Shown here piece by piece: positions 6,286-12,010 of a stretch of 12,520 bases of DNA. Source of the DNA: an uncultured Schwartzia sp. (GTDB taxonomy: Bacteria; Bacillota; Negativicutes; Selenomonadales; Selenomonadaceae); assembly GCA_905372875.1 (NCBI GenBank), contig CAJPQU010000049.1:1-12520 (forward strand), written 5' to 3'. The translations under genes were made by a program, and so were the position numbers. The notes under the pieces are model-generated. The model worked only from the letters and a program-made list of their open reading frames with translations, was not told the origin of the DNA and made no database searches. Position 1 is the stretch's first letter. Each line of letters opens with the position of its first letter.

Positions 6286-7379
6286 TTATGCTCCACCTGC
6301 CCTTTCTCTTCTGCCTCTTCCTGGTCCCGCTTGTGCCGCTGCACCACGCTCAGTGCGCCGTGCACCGCCACGGCCGCCGTAGTGCCGATAGCCGCTGCGG
6401 CGCCGATGGTGTCAATGTCCACCAAAGGAGCATACTGGGGCAGGCGGTCGGAGAACGACGCTCCCTCGTCCCAAAAATGGACGTTGCTGCACCCGATACA
6501 AGCCGCCCCCGACTGAATGGGGTACGACATCCCGTGATACCAGCGCATATTGCCGCAGGAATTATACGTCTCCGGCCCGCGGCAGCCCAACTTATAAAGA
6601 CACCAGCCCGCTTTCGCCCCCGCATCGTCGTAGCGGTCAGCGAACATATTCGCATCAAAGAAGGGCCGCCGGTAGCAGGTATCGTGAATGCGGTTGCCGT
6701 AGAACTGGCGCGGCCGGTTCTCCGCGTCCAGCGTCGGCAGCTTCCCGAAGAGAGCGATGTGCATCACCACGCCCGTCATAACTTCGGGAATCGGAGGACA
6801 TCCCGGCACCTCGATGACCTGCTTCGCCCCGACGTAATGGGCAATACCCCCGGAACCCGTAGGATTCGGCTTCGCCGCTTGAATGCCGCCGGACACAGCA
6901 CAGGTTCCGTAGGCGATGATGGCCGCCGCCCCCCGCGCCACCTTTTGCAGCGTCTCCACAAAGGGTTTGCCGCCGGTCATGCAGTAGACCCCGTTATCCG
7001 TGGTGGACACGGCCCCTTCCACGGCCAAAATGTACTGCCCCCAATACTTCTGAACCGTTTCCTCCAAATGATGTTCAAACGGCTCCCCGCAAGCCGCCGA
7101 GAGAAGATGATCGTACTCCAAGGCGATATTCGTCAGTACCAAATCCGACGCCAGCGGTGCCGCCGAGCGGATGAAAGATTCATCGCACCCCGTACATTCG
7201 TGACCGTGCAGCCAGATCACCACCGGCAGCGGCTTCGTCTCCGCCGCCTCCACCACCTGAGACAGCATATCCGTACTCAGTCCCATCAGCGATGTAAGCG
7301 CCACGCAGCCTTTCAGAAAACTCCGTCGGCTCAGCCCCCGGCGACGATACGCCTCCCACATGCTTTCCCGTTTCTCCAC
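6282..7379 (-). CDS. hyaA: [NiFe]-hydrogenase small subunit, Tat-exported, membrane-bound
   Basis: The electron-transfer subunit carries three Fe-S clusters from the active site to the cytochrome b. The 365-residue precursor has a Tat signal, SRRSFLK at 17-23, followed by a hydrophobic stretch. Proximal [4Fe-4S] ligands are C62, C65, C160 and C194; distal [4Fe-4S] ligands H232, C235, C260 and C266; medial [3Fe-4S] ligands C275, C294 and C297. The two extra Cys of oxygen-tolerant enzymes are absent: the motifs read ECTGCDES and GTCAVSGGIQAAKPNPT, with Gly where tolerant enzymes have Cys. A C-terminal transmembrane helix (about 325-346) and charged tail anchor it. I chose GTG at 7377-7379 because AAGGGGG lies about eight bases upstream; ATG at codon 7 is an alternative that also keeps the whole Tat motif. 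First gene of the operon. Confidence 0.97.
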   Translation of the reverse strand: MEKRESMWEAYRRRGLSRRSFLKGCVALTSLMGLSTDMLSQVVEAAETKPLPVVIWLHGHECTGCDESFIRSAAPLASDLVLTNIALEYDHLLSAACGEPFEHHLEETVQKYWGQYILAVEGAVSTTDNGVYCMTGGKPFVETLQKVARGAAAIIAYGTCAVSGGIQAAKPNPTGSGGIAHYVGAKQVIEVPGCPPIPEVMTGVVMHIALFGKLPTLDAENRPRQFYGNRIHDTCYRRPFFDANMFADRYDDAGAKAGWCLYKLGCRGPETYNSCGNMRWYHGMSYPIQSGAACIGCSNVHFWDEGASFSDRLPQYAPLVDIDTIGAAAAIGTTAAVAVHGALSVVQRHKRDQEEAEEKGQVEHK

Positions 7380-7422
7380 ATCAAAACCCCCTTTTTATCC
7401 TATATCCATTCCTGACCTGCTG

Positions 7423-7451
7423 TCTATAACGCAACTTTCCTCCCATGCCAA
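7423..7451 (-). promoter_or_regulatory. Probable sigma70 promoter of the hydrogenase operon
   Basis: On the minus strand TTGGCA (7451-7446) and TATAGA (7428-7423) are separated by exactly 17 bases, matching the -35 consensus at five of six and the -10 at four of six positions. Transcription would start near 7416, leaving a leader of about 37 bases before the small-subunit GTG. No clear Fnr- or CRP-type palindrome is seen around it. Confidence 0.6.
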
Positions 7452-7582
7452 AATTTTATTAAAAAAGGAATATATCTCGTATTGGTTCAATTAGACATCC
7501 GTGAGAAAAATCCTGCCGGGAAAACATATTTCTTCATATAAATTTCCTTATGCAATGGGTCAACAGAAACGAGACCCTTCTC

Positions 7583-7613
7583 AAAGAGATAGGCTTGTTT
7601 TCCTATTCTCTTT
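7583..7613. repeat. Inverted repeat in the hydrogenase upstream region
   Basis: AAAGAGATAGG (7583-7593) and CCTATTCTCTTT (7602-7613) can pair over 11 bp with one bulged base around an 8-base loop. No T tract follows on either strand, so it is not a plain terminator. It sits between the terminator of the secreted-protein gene and the hydrogenase promoter, about 130 bases upstream of the latter. Apart from this, the terminator at 7624-7656 and the promoter at 7423-7451, I see nothing in the gene-free stretch 7380-7737. Confidence 0.5.
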
Positions 7614-7623
7614 CAGTGAAAGC

Positions 7624-7656
7624 AAAAAGAAAAAGCAGCCGACACCGGCTGCTTTT
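7624..7656 (-). terminator. Rho-independent terminator after the secreted-protein gene
   Basis: On the minus strand AGCAGCCG and CGGCTGCT pair around a 4-base loop (7634-7653) and are followed by TTTTTCTTTTTG. It lies about 80 bases beyond the stop of the 7738-8481 gene and separates that gene from the downstream hydrogenase operon on the same strand. Confidence 0.85.
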
Positions 7657-7737
7657 CAAAGGCTTATATTCCCATGCCAAAAGAAACTCCCGCGCCGTTT
7701 TTCCTTCCGGTGCAGAAGCCCGGCCCCGTGGAGCAGT

Positions 7738-8481
7738 TTACTGCACCGGTTCGGCGACCGTCTTCGTCTTCGGCAAGCGGTTTTGAATTTCGGTAAGCAG
7801 CTTCTCTCCTACGTTGTCAATCGCCTTAAGCGCCACCGACTTATTGCCGATCCCGCCGACCATCGTGCTGTCCGACGCTTTTTCCGTATATTTCCCCGTG
7901 TAAATATACCGTCCCGTCCCTAAATTGACGATACGAAAGGGCACTGCCGTCGTAATATCCTTGCCGACGGTGAAGAACGTCACCTTATCTCTGGCCACAA
8001 AAGGCTGAATCTCAAGGTAAATGCAATAATCCACGTCTGTTCCGGCAAAAGCCTCCACATAATCCGCCCGCTCCGCCAAGGAAAGATCCATGTAGCCCAT
8101 CTGGCTCAGCTTTTCCAAAAAGGGCGCGCCATCCACCAATTCATACTCCTGTTCCGGCAGAGCGGCATTGAGATACTTGAAGATCTCCTTATCCACCGCG
8201 TCGTCATAAGTGGACTTCGCGTTGTTCACATACAGGATGGCCACCTTAGGCCGAGCATTCACCGCCTCACTGCCCTCCCCCGCGTATTCACGGGAAATCT
8301 GTGCAATGCGGTCGGAAAAATTCTCCTTGGCCGCTTTCTCTTTCAACTTGTCCGCCGTGCGGATCCGCTCCACTAAATTCGTCGGCTCGCCGTTCTCCTG
8401 CGCCTGCACCGGTAAAGCCACGGCGCTCAAAATCACGCAGCACAAAGCGGCCAATACCCCGGTTAAAAACTTCTTTGTCAT
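7738..8481 (-). CDS. Secreted protein of unknown function, Negativicutes type
   Basis: The function is not recognised. The 247-residue protein has a Sec signal peptide: KK at 3-4, a hydrophobic core about 6-24, and a likely cut after PVQA (residue 27). There is no lipobox, so it is probably periplasmic or surface-associated. After an acidic, Lys-rich helix region (30-70) comes an alpha/beta domain starting KVAILYVNNAKSTYDD (about 79-94), with DVDYCIYLEIQPF and VPFRIVNLGTGRYIYTGKYTEKA further on. The layout recalls periplasmic TolB-N/LpoB/FlgT-like domains, but that is only a shape argument. From memory, similar proteins are common in Negativicutes. It is transcribed alone: AGGGAGGGAGA precedes the ATG at 8479-8481, a candidate promoter lies at 8516-8544, and a terminator follows at 7624-7656. 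Confidence 0.9.
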   Translation of the reverse strand: MTKKFLTGVLAALCCVILSAVALPVQAQENGEPTNLVERIRTADKLKEKAAKENFSDRIAQISREYAGEGSEAVNARPKVAILYVNNAKSTYDDAVDKEIFKYLNAALPEQEYELVDGAPFLEKLSQMGYMDLSLAERADYVEAFAGTDVDYCIYLEIQPFVARDKVTFFTVGKDITTAVPFRIVNLGTGRYIYTGKYTEKASDSTMVGGIGNKSVALKAIDNVGEKLLTEIQNRLPKTKTVAEPVQ

Positions 8482-8515
8482 AAAAATATCTCCCTCCCTG
8501 CATAATTTCTCCTCT

Positions 8516-8544
8516 ACGTTACATCACATCCTCCGATTCGTCAA
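8516..8544 (-). promoter_or_regulatory. Candidate promoter of the secreted-protein gene
   Basis: On the minus strand TTGACG (8544-8539) and TAACGT (8521-8516) are 17 bases apart. The -35 matches at five of six positions, the -10 only at three of six. It would start transcription about 30 bases before the ATG at 8481. Confidence 0.35.
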
Positions 8545-8609
8545 CACCGCAAAGGGGCCTGAAAACGAAAACATTTGACAAGAGAAGAGAAATTTTCCTT
8601 TCTTCCCCC

Positions 8610-8638
8610 TTGTCAAACCCTCTATCCTGCGCTATACT
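8610..8638 (+). promoter_or_regulatory. Promoter of tRNA-Ala
   Basis: TTGTCA (8610-8615) and TATACT (8633-8638) are 17 bases apart, each matching the sigma70 consensus at five of six positions. The expected start near 8645 is about 16 bases before the tRNA. Confidence 0.75.
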
Positions 8639-8660
8639 ATTTATGTCCATACAACCAAGT

Positions 8661-8736
8661 GGGGACGTAGCTCAGCTGGGAGAGCGTTCGGTTCGCATCC
8701 GAGAGGTCGAGAGTTCAATCCTCTTCGTCTCCACCA
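8661..8736 (+). tRNA. tRNA-Ala, anticodon CGC
   Basis: This 76-base tRNA folds fully: acceptor GGGGACG/CGTCTCC with the G3:U70 wobble pair that identifies alanine tRNAs, D-arm GCTC/GAGC, anticodon stem TTCGG/CCGAG with one G:U pair, loop TTCGCAT (anticodon CGC at 8694-8696), T-arm GAGAG/CTCTT with TTCAATC loop, and encoded CCA. It reads GCG codons. It has its own promoter and terminator, so it is a single-gene unit. It borders the AT-rich segment on the right. Confidence 0.97.
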
Positions 8737-8749
8737 CTTTGTCACGACA

Positions 8750-8780
8750 GCCCCCGAAGGAAATTCTTCGGGGGCTTTTT
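8750..8780 (+). terminator. Rho-independent terminator after tRNA-Ala
   Basis: GCCCCCGAAG (8750-8759) pairs perfectly with CTTCGGGGGC (8766-8775) around a 6-base loop and is followed by TTTTT. It lies 14 bases past the tRNA CCA end. Confidence 0.95.
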
Positions 8781-8842
8781 ATAAACAAAACGGACGAGCT
8801 CTCACTGAAAAAAGGCAGGAAATTGCATCAGCCCAGACGATC

Positions 8843-9034
8843 ATGCAGTTATTCATACGAGCAAAACATTACCCTTTCGTAAACAGTTGGGGCAAGAGTC
8901 AAGGATAACCAGAAGCTAACATCACGACTGAATGCCGCATAAAAGAAATATCAAGAGCAGATGCGGAAGAAGTTGTGAAGAAATGGTATCGCGATGCAAG
9001 AAGCAACGGAGCTCAACTCTTTACCAGAGATTAA
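8843..9034 (+). pseudogene. Interrupted small reading frame
   Basis: One frame runs from ATG at 8843 through MQLFIRAKHYPFVNSWGKSQ and G, is broken by TAA at 8906-8908, and resumes for 41 codons ending with VVKKWYRDARSNGAQLFTRD and a TAA stop at 9032. The second part has protein-like composition: a charged amphipathic helix region (KEISRADAEEVVKKW) and no further stop. It has no good start of its own. I read it as a small gene of about 63 codons killed by a nonsense mutation. There is no recognisable ribosome binding site, and I do not know the family. It lies in the AT-rich stretch just upstream of the Cys-rich gene. Chance openness cannot be excluded. It and the tRNA terminator are all I see in 8737-9070, besides a weak promoter candidate at 9020-9047 (TTTACC, 16 bases, TAAACT). 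Confidence 0.4.
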
Positions 9035-9070
9035 AGCATTTTAAACTTGTGAAAAAAGAGGCACAAAATC

Positions 9071-9520
9071 ATGAATAATACTTATATCCAAGCTAAAATT
9101 GATGCATATGCAACTCAAAAAAATATTAAAATTGTTGATTTAAGCAATATAACGTTATCACTTAAATTAGATGCGTGGTCATGTTTTAAGGCGCGAACTG
9201 GAAAATGTTCGCTGGAATTAACGGAGAATAAATTTGCAATCGAACAAAGAAAACCACAAGCTTGTGGTTATGCAGGCAAAGTAGAATATTGTCGTAAAGT
9301 ACTAGCCGCAATGCAGACCCCTGAACGGTTTGATGCTGTATATGATTCTGTAGATAATACAACATTATCAAAGTGTAAATGCGGCCATTATTTCGTGTCT
9401 GGTCAGCATCGGATATGTGTAGCTAAACATAAAGGCTTAATGATTCCGGTCAACAATATAACTACATCATCTGCCGATTGTCATAGTTGCCAGGGAGATA
9501 AAGACTACTCTTTATTTTAA
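9071..9520 (+). CDS. Cys-rich orphan protein, possible zinc-binding regulator
   Basis: I do not recognise this gene. The 149-residue product has nine cysteines (38, 46, 65, 74, 102, 104, 116, 137, 140). The C-terminal part reads KCKCGHYFVSGQHRIC then, later, DCHSCQGD. This could form a zinc ribbon or treble clef, and CGHYFV recalls the C-terminal metal site of FlhC-type regulators; that likeness is weak. There is no signal peptide or membrane segment, so it should be cytoplasmic. The ATG has AGAGG about 11 bases upstream, and a weak promoter (TTTACC, 16 bases, TAAACT) lies at 9020-9047. Its base composition is much more AT-rich than the genes on both sides, and it stands alone between two tRNA genes. 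Both points suggest acquisition by transfer. No opposite-strand frame here looks better. Confidence 0.7.
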   Translation: MNNTYIQAKIDAYATQKNIKIVDLSNITLSLKLDAWSCFKARTGKCSLELTENKFAIEQRKPQACGYAGKVEYCRKVLAAMQTPERFDAVYDSVDNTTLSKCKCGHYFVSGQHRICVAKHKGLMIPVNNITTSSADCHSCQGDKDYSLF

Positions 9521-9598
9521 TATTTTTGCAAACAAAAACGTTTCCCACGGAATACACAAACCTATTTCTGGATACACTATTTACTTTACAAGAAATAT

Positions 9599-9616
9599 CC
9601 GGATAACATAATCCGG
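9599..9616. repeat. Short perfect hairpin after the Cys-rich gene
   Basis: CCGGAT (9599-9604) and ATCCGG (9611-9616) pair around a 6-base AT-rich loop, 79 bases past the stop at 9520. Only CTTT follows, so it would be a poor rho-independent terminator for that gene. Confidence 0.4.
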
Positions 9617-10038
9617 CTTTGCTACAAGGGGGCCACACAATATAAAGCAAAGTAACTCAAGATATCGACAACATCCCTTGTTCTTCATTCCTCTCTACAC
9701 ACCAAGGATGAAACCTATCGAACAAAATTGAAAGGAAATACAAAACGAGGATTCAGAGACAAAGTCTTTCCCTCTCTTATGAGGTGATCGGCAAGCTCTA
9801 CGCAACAATTCAATCGCTCTCTTCTGGATTGATTAAAGTAGCACAGGCCTTAATTGGATTATTTAGGTACTTTAATTTGTTATCAACATAAATGTAATAA
9901 AGCGCAACAAAATTTATTCCAAATATGACAAACGGCGGACACCGGAAACCTATATGACCAAAAACAAAAGTCAGAATTCAAAATTTTTCGTCCGCTTTCG
10001 CGGCCATCAAAAATAGACTCCGCAATTATTATGATAGC
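9617..10038. other. AT-rich gene-free stretch with decayed coding sequence
   Basis: I find no gene with a start signal here. Two plus-strand frames look like remnants. From about 9712 to 9891 about 60 codons stay open without an ATG, ending YFNLLST and TAA. Another, from about 9909, reads KFIPNMTNGGHRKPI, stop, then VRIQNFSSAFAAIKNRLRNY and a few more residues to a TAA before the tRNA-Thr terminator. A CCGC/GCGG hairpin with a tetraloop lies inside the second (about 9992-10003). No insertion-sequence ends, integrase or tRNA-end repeats were seen. The composition matches the Cys-rich gene rather than the flanks. Confidence 0.4.
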
Positions 10039-10078
10039 AAAAAATAAAAAAGCTTCCGGGAAAATTCCTGGAAGCTTT
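10039..10078 (-). terminator. Rho-independent terminator after tRNA-Thr
   Basis: On the minus strand AAAGCTTCCAGG (10078-10067) pairs with CCGGAAGCTTT-type sequence (10060-10049) over 12 bp, with one G:U pair and a 6-base loop. It is followed by a T-rich tract TTTTATTTTTT. It lies nine bases past the tRNA CCA end. Confidence 0.92.
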
Positions 10079-10086
10079 GATTTTAC

Positions 10087-10162
10087 TGGAGCTGATGGTA
10101 GGATTTGAACCTATGACCTGCTCATTACGAATGAGCTGCTCTACCAACTGAGCTACATCAGC
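10087..10162 (-). tRNA. tRNA-Thr, anticodon CGT
   Basis: The 76-base minus-strand tRNA folds fully: acceptor GCTGATG/CATCAGC, D-arm GCTC/GAGC with AGTTGGTA loop, anticodon stem GCTCA/TGAGC with loop TTCGTAA (anticodon CGT), T-arm ATAGG/CCTAC with TTCAAAT loop, and encoded TCCA. It reads ACG codons. It is a single-gene unit with a perfect-consensus promoter and a strong terminator, and it closes the AT-rich stretch on its right side. Confidence 0.97.
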
Positions 10163-10193
10163 GTTTTGTCAATCGCGCTGACTGACAAGAAGT

Positions 10194-10222
10194 ATTATAA
10201 CGAAAGGGACTCTGTTTGTCAA
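10194..10222 (-). promoter_or_regulatory. Perfect-consensus promoter of tRNA-Thr
   Basis: On the minus strand TTGACA (10222-10217) and TATAAT (10199-10194) are 17 bases apart, an exact sigma70 consensus. The start would fall near 10187, about 25 bases before the tRNA. The -35 box nearly touches the weak terminator of the upstream transporter operon. Confidence 0.9.
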
Positions 10223-10223
10223 C

Positions 10224-10245
10224 AAAAAGGGACGCACTTCCCCTT
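10224..10245 (-). terminator. Weak terminator at the end of the transporter operon
   Basis: On the minus strand AAGGG (10245-10241) can pair with CCCTT (10231-10227) around a 9-base loop, running into TTTTTG. The stem is only 5 bp, six with a G:U pair, so readthrough into tRNA-Thr is possible. It is the only terminator-like element after the stop at 10267. Confidence 0.35.
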
Positions 10246-10266
10246 CCCCGCCGCCGATAATGGTTC

Positions 10267-10680
10267 TCACTCGGCGAAGGCCGCGTCGATAAGCATGAGA
10301 ACAGGCGGGGTTTCGCTGTCATCAAGGGCGAGGGTCCCCACGAGCATAATTTGGCTGTCTTCCGGCGGATAGGATTGGGGCGCGGCAAGGCGAAATTCCA
10401 AGCCACTGGCGCAGCAGCCCGCTGCGTCGCGGACGATGCAGGCCCGAAGGGGAGCGGCGGGATCGTCGGTGGCATAGGTCACATACGTCCCGTCAAGCTT
10501 AACGGTTTTTCCGGCGTAAGCCGTCGGATCATTTACCATATTGTAAACAGCCGCATAGAGCATATTGCCGCTCAAAACAGTAAGGTCGATATCCACGCCA
10601 CCGCATTCTCCCCGCGCCGCCAAAAAAACGAAGAGAAGCGGCAGTAAAATTTGGCGCCATTGCCGGTTGATCCCGTTCAT
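10267..10680 (-). CDS. Exported CC-motif protein, second paralogue
   Basis: This 137-residue protein is a paralogue of the next gene upstream (10704-11159). Both share DIDLT..SG.M.Y..VY.MV..P..Y.GKTVK, then a Tyr/Asp stretch, AC.V.DA..CC..G..F, and a D.EI/Q..VGTL strand. An N-terminal signal sequence (about 1-23) makes it an exported protein; GEC at 24-26 is not a proper lipobox. The conserved core Cys are C81, C89 and C90. The GKTV...G and CC pattern resembles the C-terminal OB-like domain of the YcgQ/DUF1980 (TIGR03943) family, which is also linked to zinc; this is recalled family knowledge, not a search. It lacks the final 15-20 residues of its paralogue. The ATG has AGGGGG upstream, 23 bases past the previous stop. 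Function is unknown, probably in the envelope with the metal transporter. Confidence 0.88.
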   Translation of the reverse strand: MNGINRQWRQILLPLLFVFLAARGECGGVDIDLTVLSGNMLYAAVYNMVNDPTAYAGKTVKLDGTYVTYATDDPAAPLRACIVRDAAGCCASGLEFRLAAPQSYPPEDSQIMLVGTLALDDSETPPVLMLIDAAFAE

Positions 10681-10703
10681 AAAATCCCCCTGCCTTCGCC
10701 GCG

Positions 10704-11159
10704 TCAGTATTCCACCAATTCGGCGTTTCGCAGTATACAGATGTCCAATACGATCCCGTAGCTGGCGGGGTCGATGCCGGGCGCGAGCTGGACATTCCCG
10801 TTACGATAAGTATCCAGCGTCCCCACGACGGTGATCTCGCTGTCCGGATCCGGGTAAGCGCCGTCGACCAATTCAAAATCAATTCCCTGGGCGCAGCAGG
10901 CGGTGGCATCCTGTACCACGCACGCATGGTGCACGGTTCCCGTATCGTCGGAAGTGTACCGCGCGTACCGCCCGCGCATCTTCACCGTTTTTCCTACGTA
11001 GTTGCCGGGATTCCAGACCATATCGTAGACAACGGAGTACACCATGGTACCGCTCATCGCCGTGAGATCAATGTCAGGCTCCGGCGCCGCGGCAGCATAC
11101 CCGCTCCCCAGACCTACAGCCAAGAGAACACTCAAAAAAAGATTTTTCCAGAAATTCAT
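10704..11159 (-). CDS. Exported CC-motif protein coupled to the metal permease
   Basis: The 151-residue protein has a signal peptide (K5, hydrophobic 7-20, likely cut in AAAA-PEPD near residue 25) and one small domain. Core features are GKTVKMRGRY (56-65), HACVVQDATACC (78-89, with C80, C88, C89), SEITVVGTL and a final strand with C141. The sequence closely parallels the 10267-10680 protein, so the pair arose by tandem duplication. I chose ATG at 11157-11159 over the ATG two codons upstream: it overlaps the permease stop as TAATG and GGAGG lies nine bases before it, while the upstream ATG would be only three bases from that site. Tight coupling to the transporter suggests a role in metal capture, sensing or metal-dependent envelope function, but no reaction can be assigned. 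An OB-like fold is a guess from strand pattern. Confidence 0.9.
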   Translation of the reverse strand: MNFWKNLFLSVLLAVGLGSGYAAAAPEPDIDLTAMSGTMVYSVVYDMVWNPGNYVGKTVKMRGRYARYTSDDTGTVHHACVVQDATACCAQGIDFELVDGAYPDPDSEITVVGTLDTYRNGNVQLAPGIDPASYGIVLDICILRNAELVEY

Positions 11160-12010
11160 TACCATGTTCCTCCATGGAGACGATTGAGCCCCCAGCAGGC
11201 CAAAAAGGCCAACGTATCAACGGCAACAATGGTGGAGCCGACAGGTGTCCCCGCTAAGATGGACGCTAAGATCCCGATAAAGGCCCCAAGGACAGAGAGC
11301 GCCGCCGATCCCACCGTCACGGAGCGGAAGGTGTGAAAGAGCTGCATGGCCGAGAGGGCCGGAAAGATGACAAAGGCGGAGATCAGGAGCGAGCCCACTA
11401 AGTTCATGGCCAAGACGATGATGACCGCGATGATAACCGCGATCAAGAGATTGTAGAGGCTGACCTTCATCCCCACCGCCCGGGCAAAGGACTCATCAAA
11501 GGTAACGGCAAAGATTTTGTGATAGAAGAAGATGAACACGGCCACCATGCCCAGCGAGAGGAGGATGGAGAGCCTCACTTCCGCCGCTGTCAGGGTCAGG
11601 ATTGAAGTGGCCCCAAAGAGCGTGGTGCAAACGTCGGCGGTAATATTGGCCGAAGCGGCGAAAAGGTTGATGAAGAGGTAGCCAAACGCCAAGGAACTCA
11701 CTGAGATCATGGCAATAGCTGCGTCCCCTTTGATTTTTGCCTCACTGCCCGGCCGCAGGAGAAGAACGGCGAACAGGATGGTGAGGGGAAGGGTAAGAAC
11801 CATTTTGTCCGCCAGCTTCAGCACCATGGCGATGGCCATGGCCCCAAAAGCCACATGCGCCAACCCGTCCCCGATGAGAGAGAAGCGGCGCAGCACCAGC
11901 GTGACACCCAAAAGGGAGGAGCAGAGGGCAATGAGAACGCCAACGATCAAGGCGTAGACAACGAAAGGGTATTGCAAGTAGAGAAGGAGCTTACCCCAAA
12001 GCATTTCCAT
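11159..12010 (-). CDS. znuB: Metal-ion (zinc/manganese) ABC transporter permease, ABC-3 family
   Basis: This 283-residue polytopic protein is the membrane channel of a ZnuABC/AdcCB-type importer for Zn2+ or Mn2+. It has about eight hydrophobic segments, with family-typical GDGLAHVAFGA (near residues 47-57 of the chosen start), LFGATSILTLT, FDESFARAVGMKV in the cytoplasmic coupling region, and LVGSLLISAFVIFPALSAMQL. I chose ATG at 12008-12010: it overlaps the ATPase stop as TGATG and has AGGGGG eight bases upstream. A GTG three codons earlier has no room for a ribosome binding site. Substrate cannot be told from the permease alone; the solute-binding protein is not in the window. It lies between the ATPase and two exported CC-motif proteins, all apparently cotranscribed. 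Confidence 0.95.
   Translation of the reverse strand: MEMLWGKLLLYLQYPFVVYALIVGVLIALCSSLLGVTLVLRRFSLIGDGLAHVAFGAMAIAMVLKLADKMVLTLPLTILFAVLLLRPGSEAKIKGDAAIAMISVSSLAFGYLFINLFAASANITADVCTTLFGATSILTLTAAEVRLSILLSLGMVAVFIFFYHKIFAVTFDESFARAVGMKVSLYNLLIAVIIAVIIVLAMNLVGSLLISAFVIFPALSAMQLFHTFRSVTVGSAALSVLGAFIGILASILAGTPVGSTIVAVDTLAFLACWGLNRLHGGTW

Noticed and set aside
6288..7415. Long plus-strand frame (375 codons) opposite the small subunit
   Set aside because: Same artefact; the minus-strand frame has the Tat motif and all cluster ligands.
7431..7444. Sigma54-like GG-10-GC element (TGGGAG, 5 bases, TTGC) on the minus strand
   Set aside because: The -24 part is poor, and the same bases are explained better by the 17-spaced TTGGCA/TATAGA promoter.
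8610..8882. 90-codon plus-strand open frame across the tRNA-Ala gene
   Set aside because: It is the translation of the tRNA itself (GDVAQLGERSVRIREVESS is a well-known artefact), begins inside the tRNA promoter, and runs through the terminator.
9462..9650. 62-codon minus-strand frame over the end of the Cys-rich gene
   Set aside because: It overlaps a better gene, has no clear ribosome binding site and no protein features.
9712..9893. Open plus-strand frame of about 60 codons in the AT-rich stretch
   Set aside because: No start codon or ribosome binding site and no recognisable sequence; mentioned only as possible decayed coding DNA.
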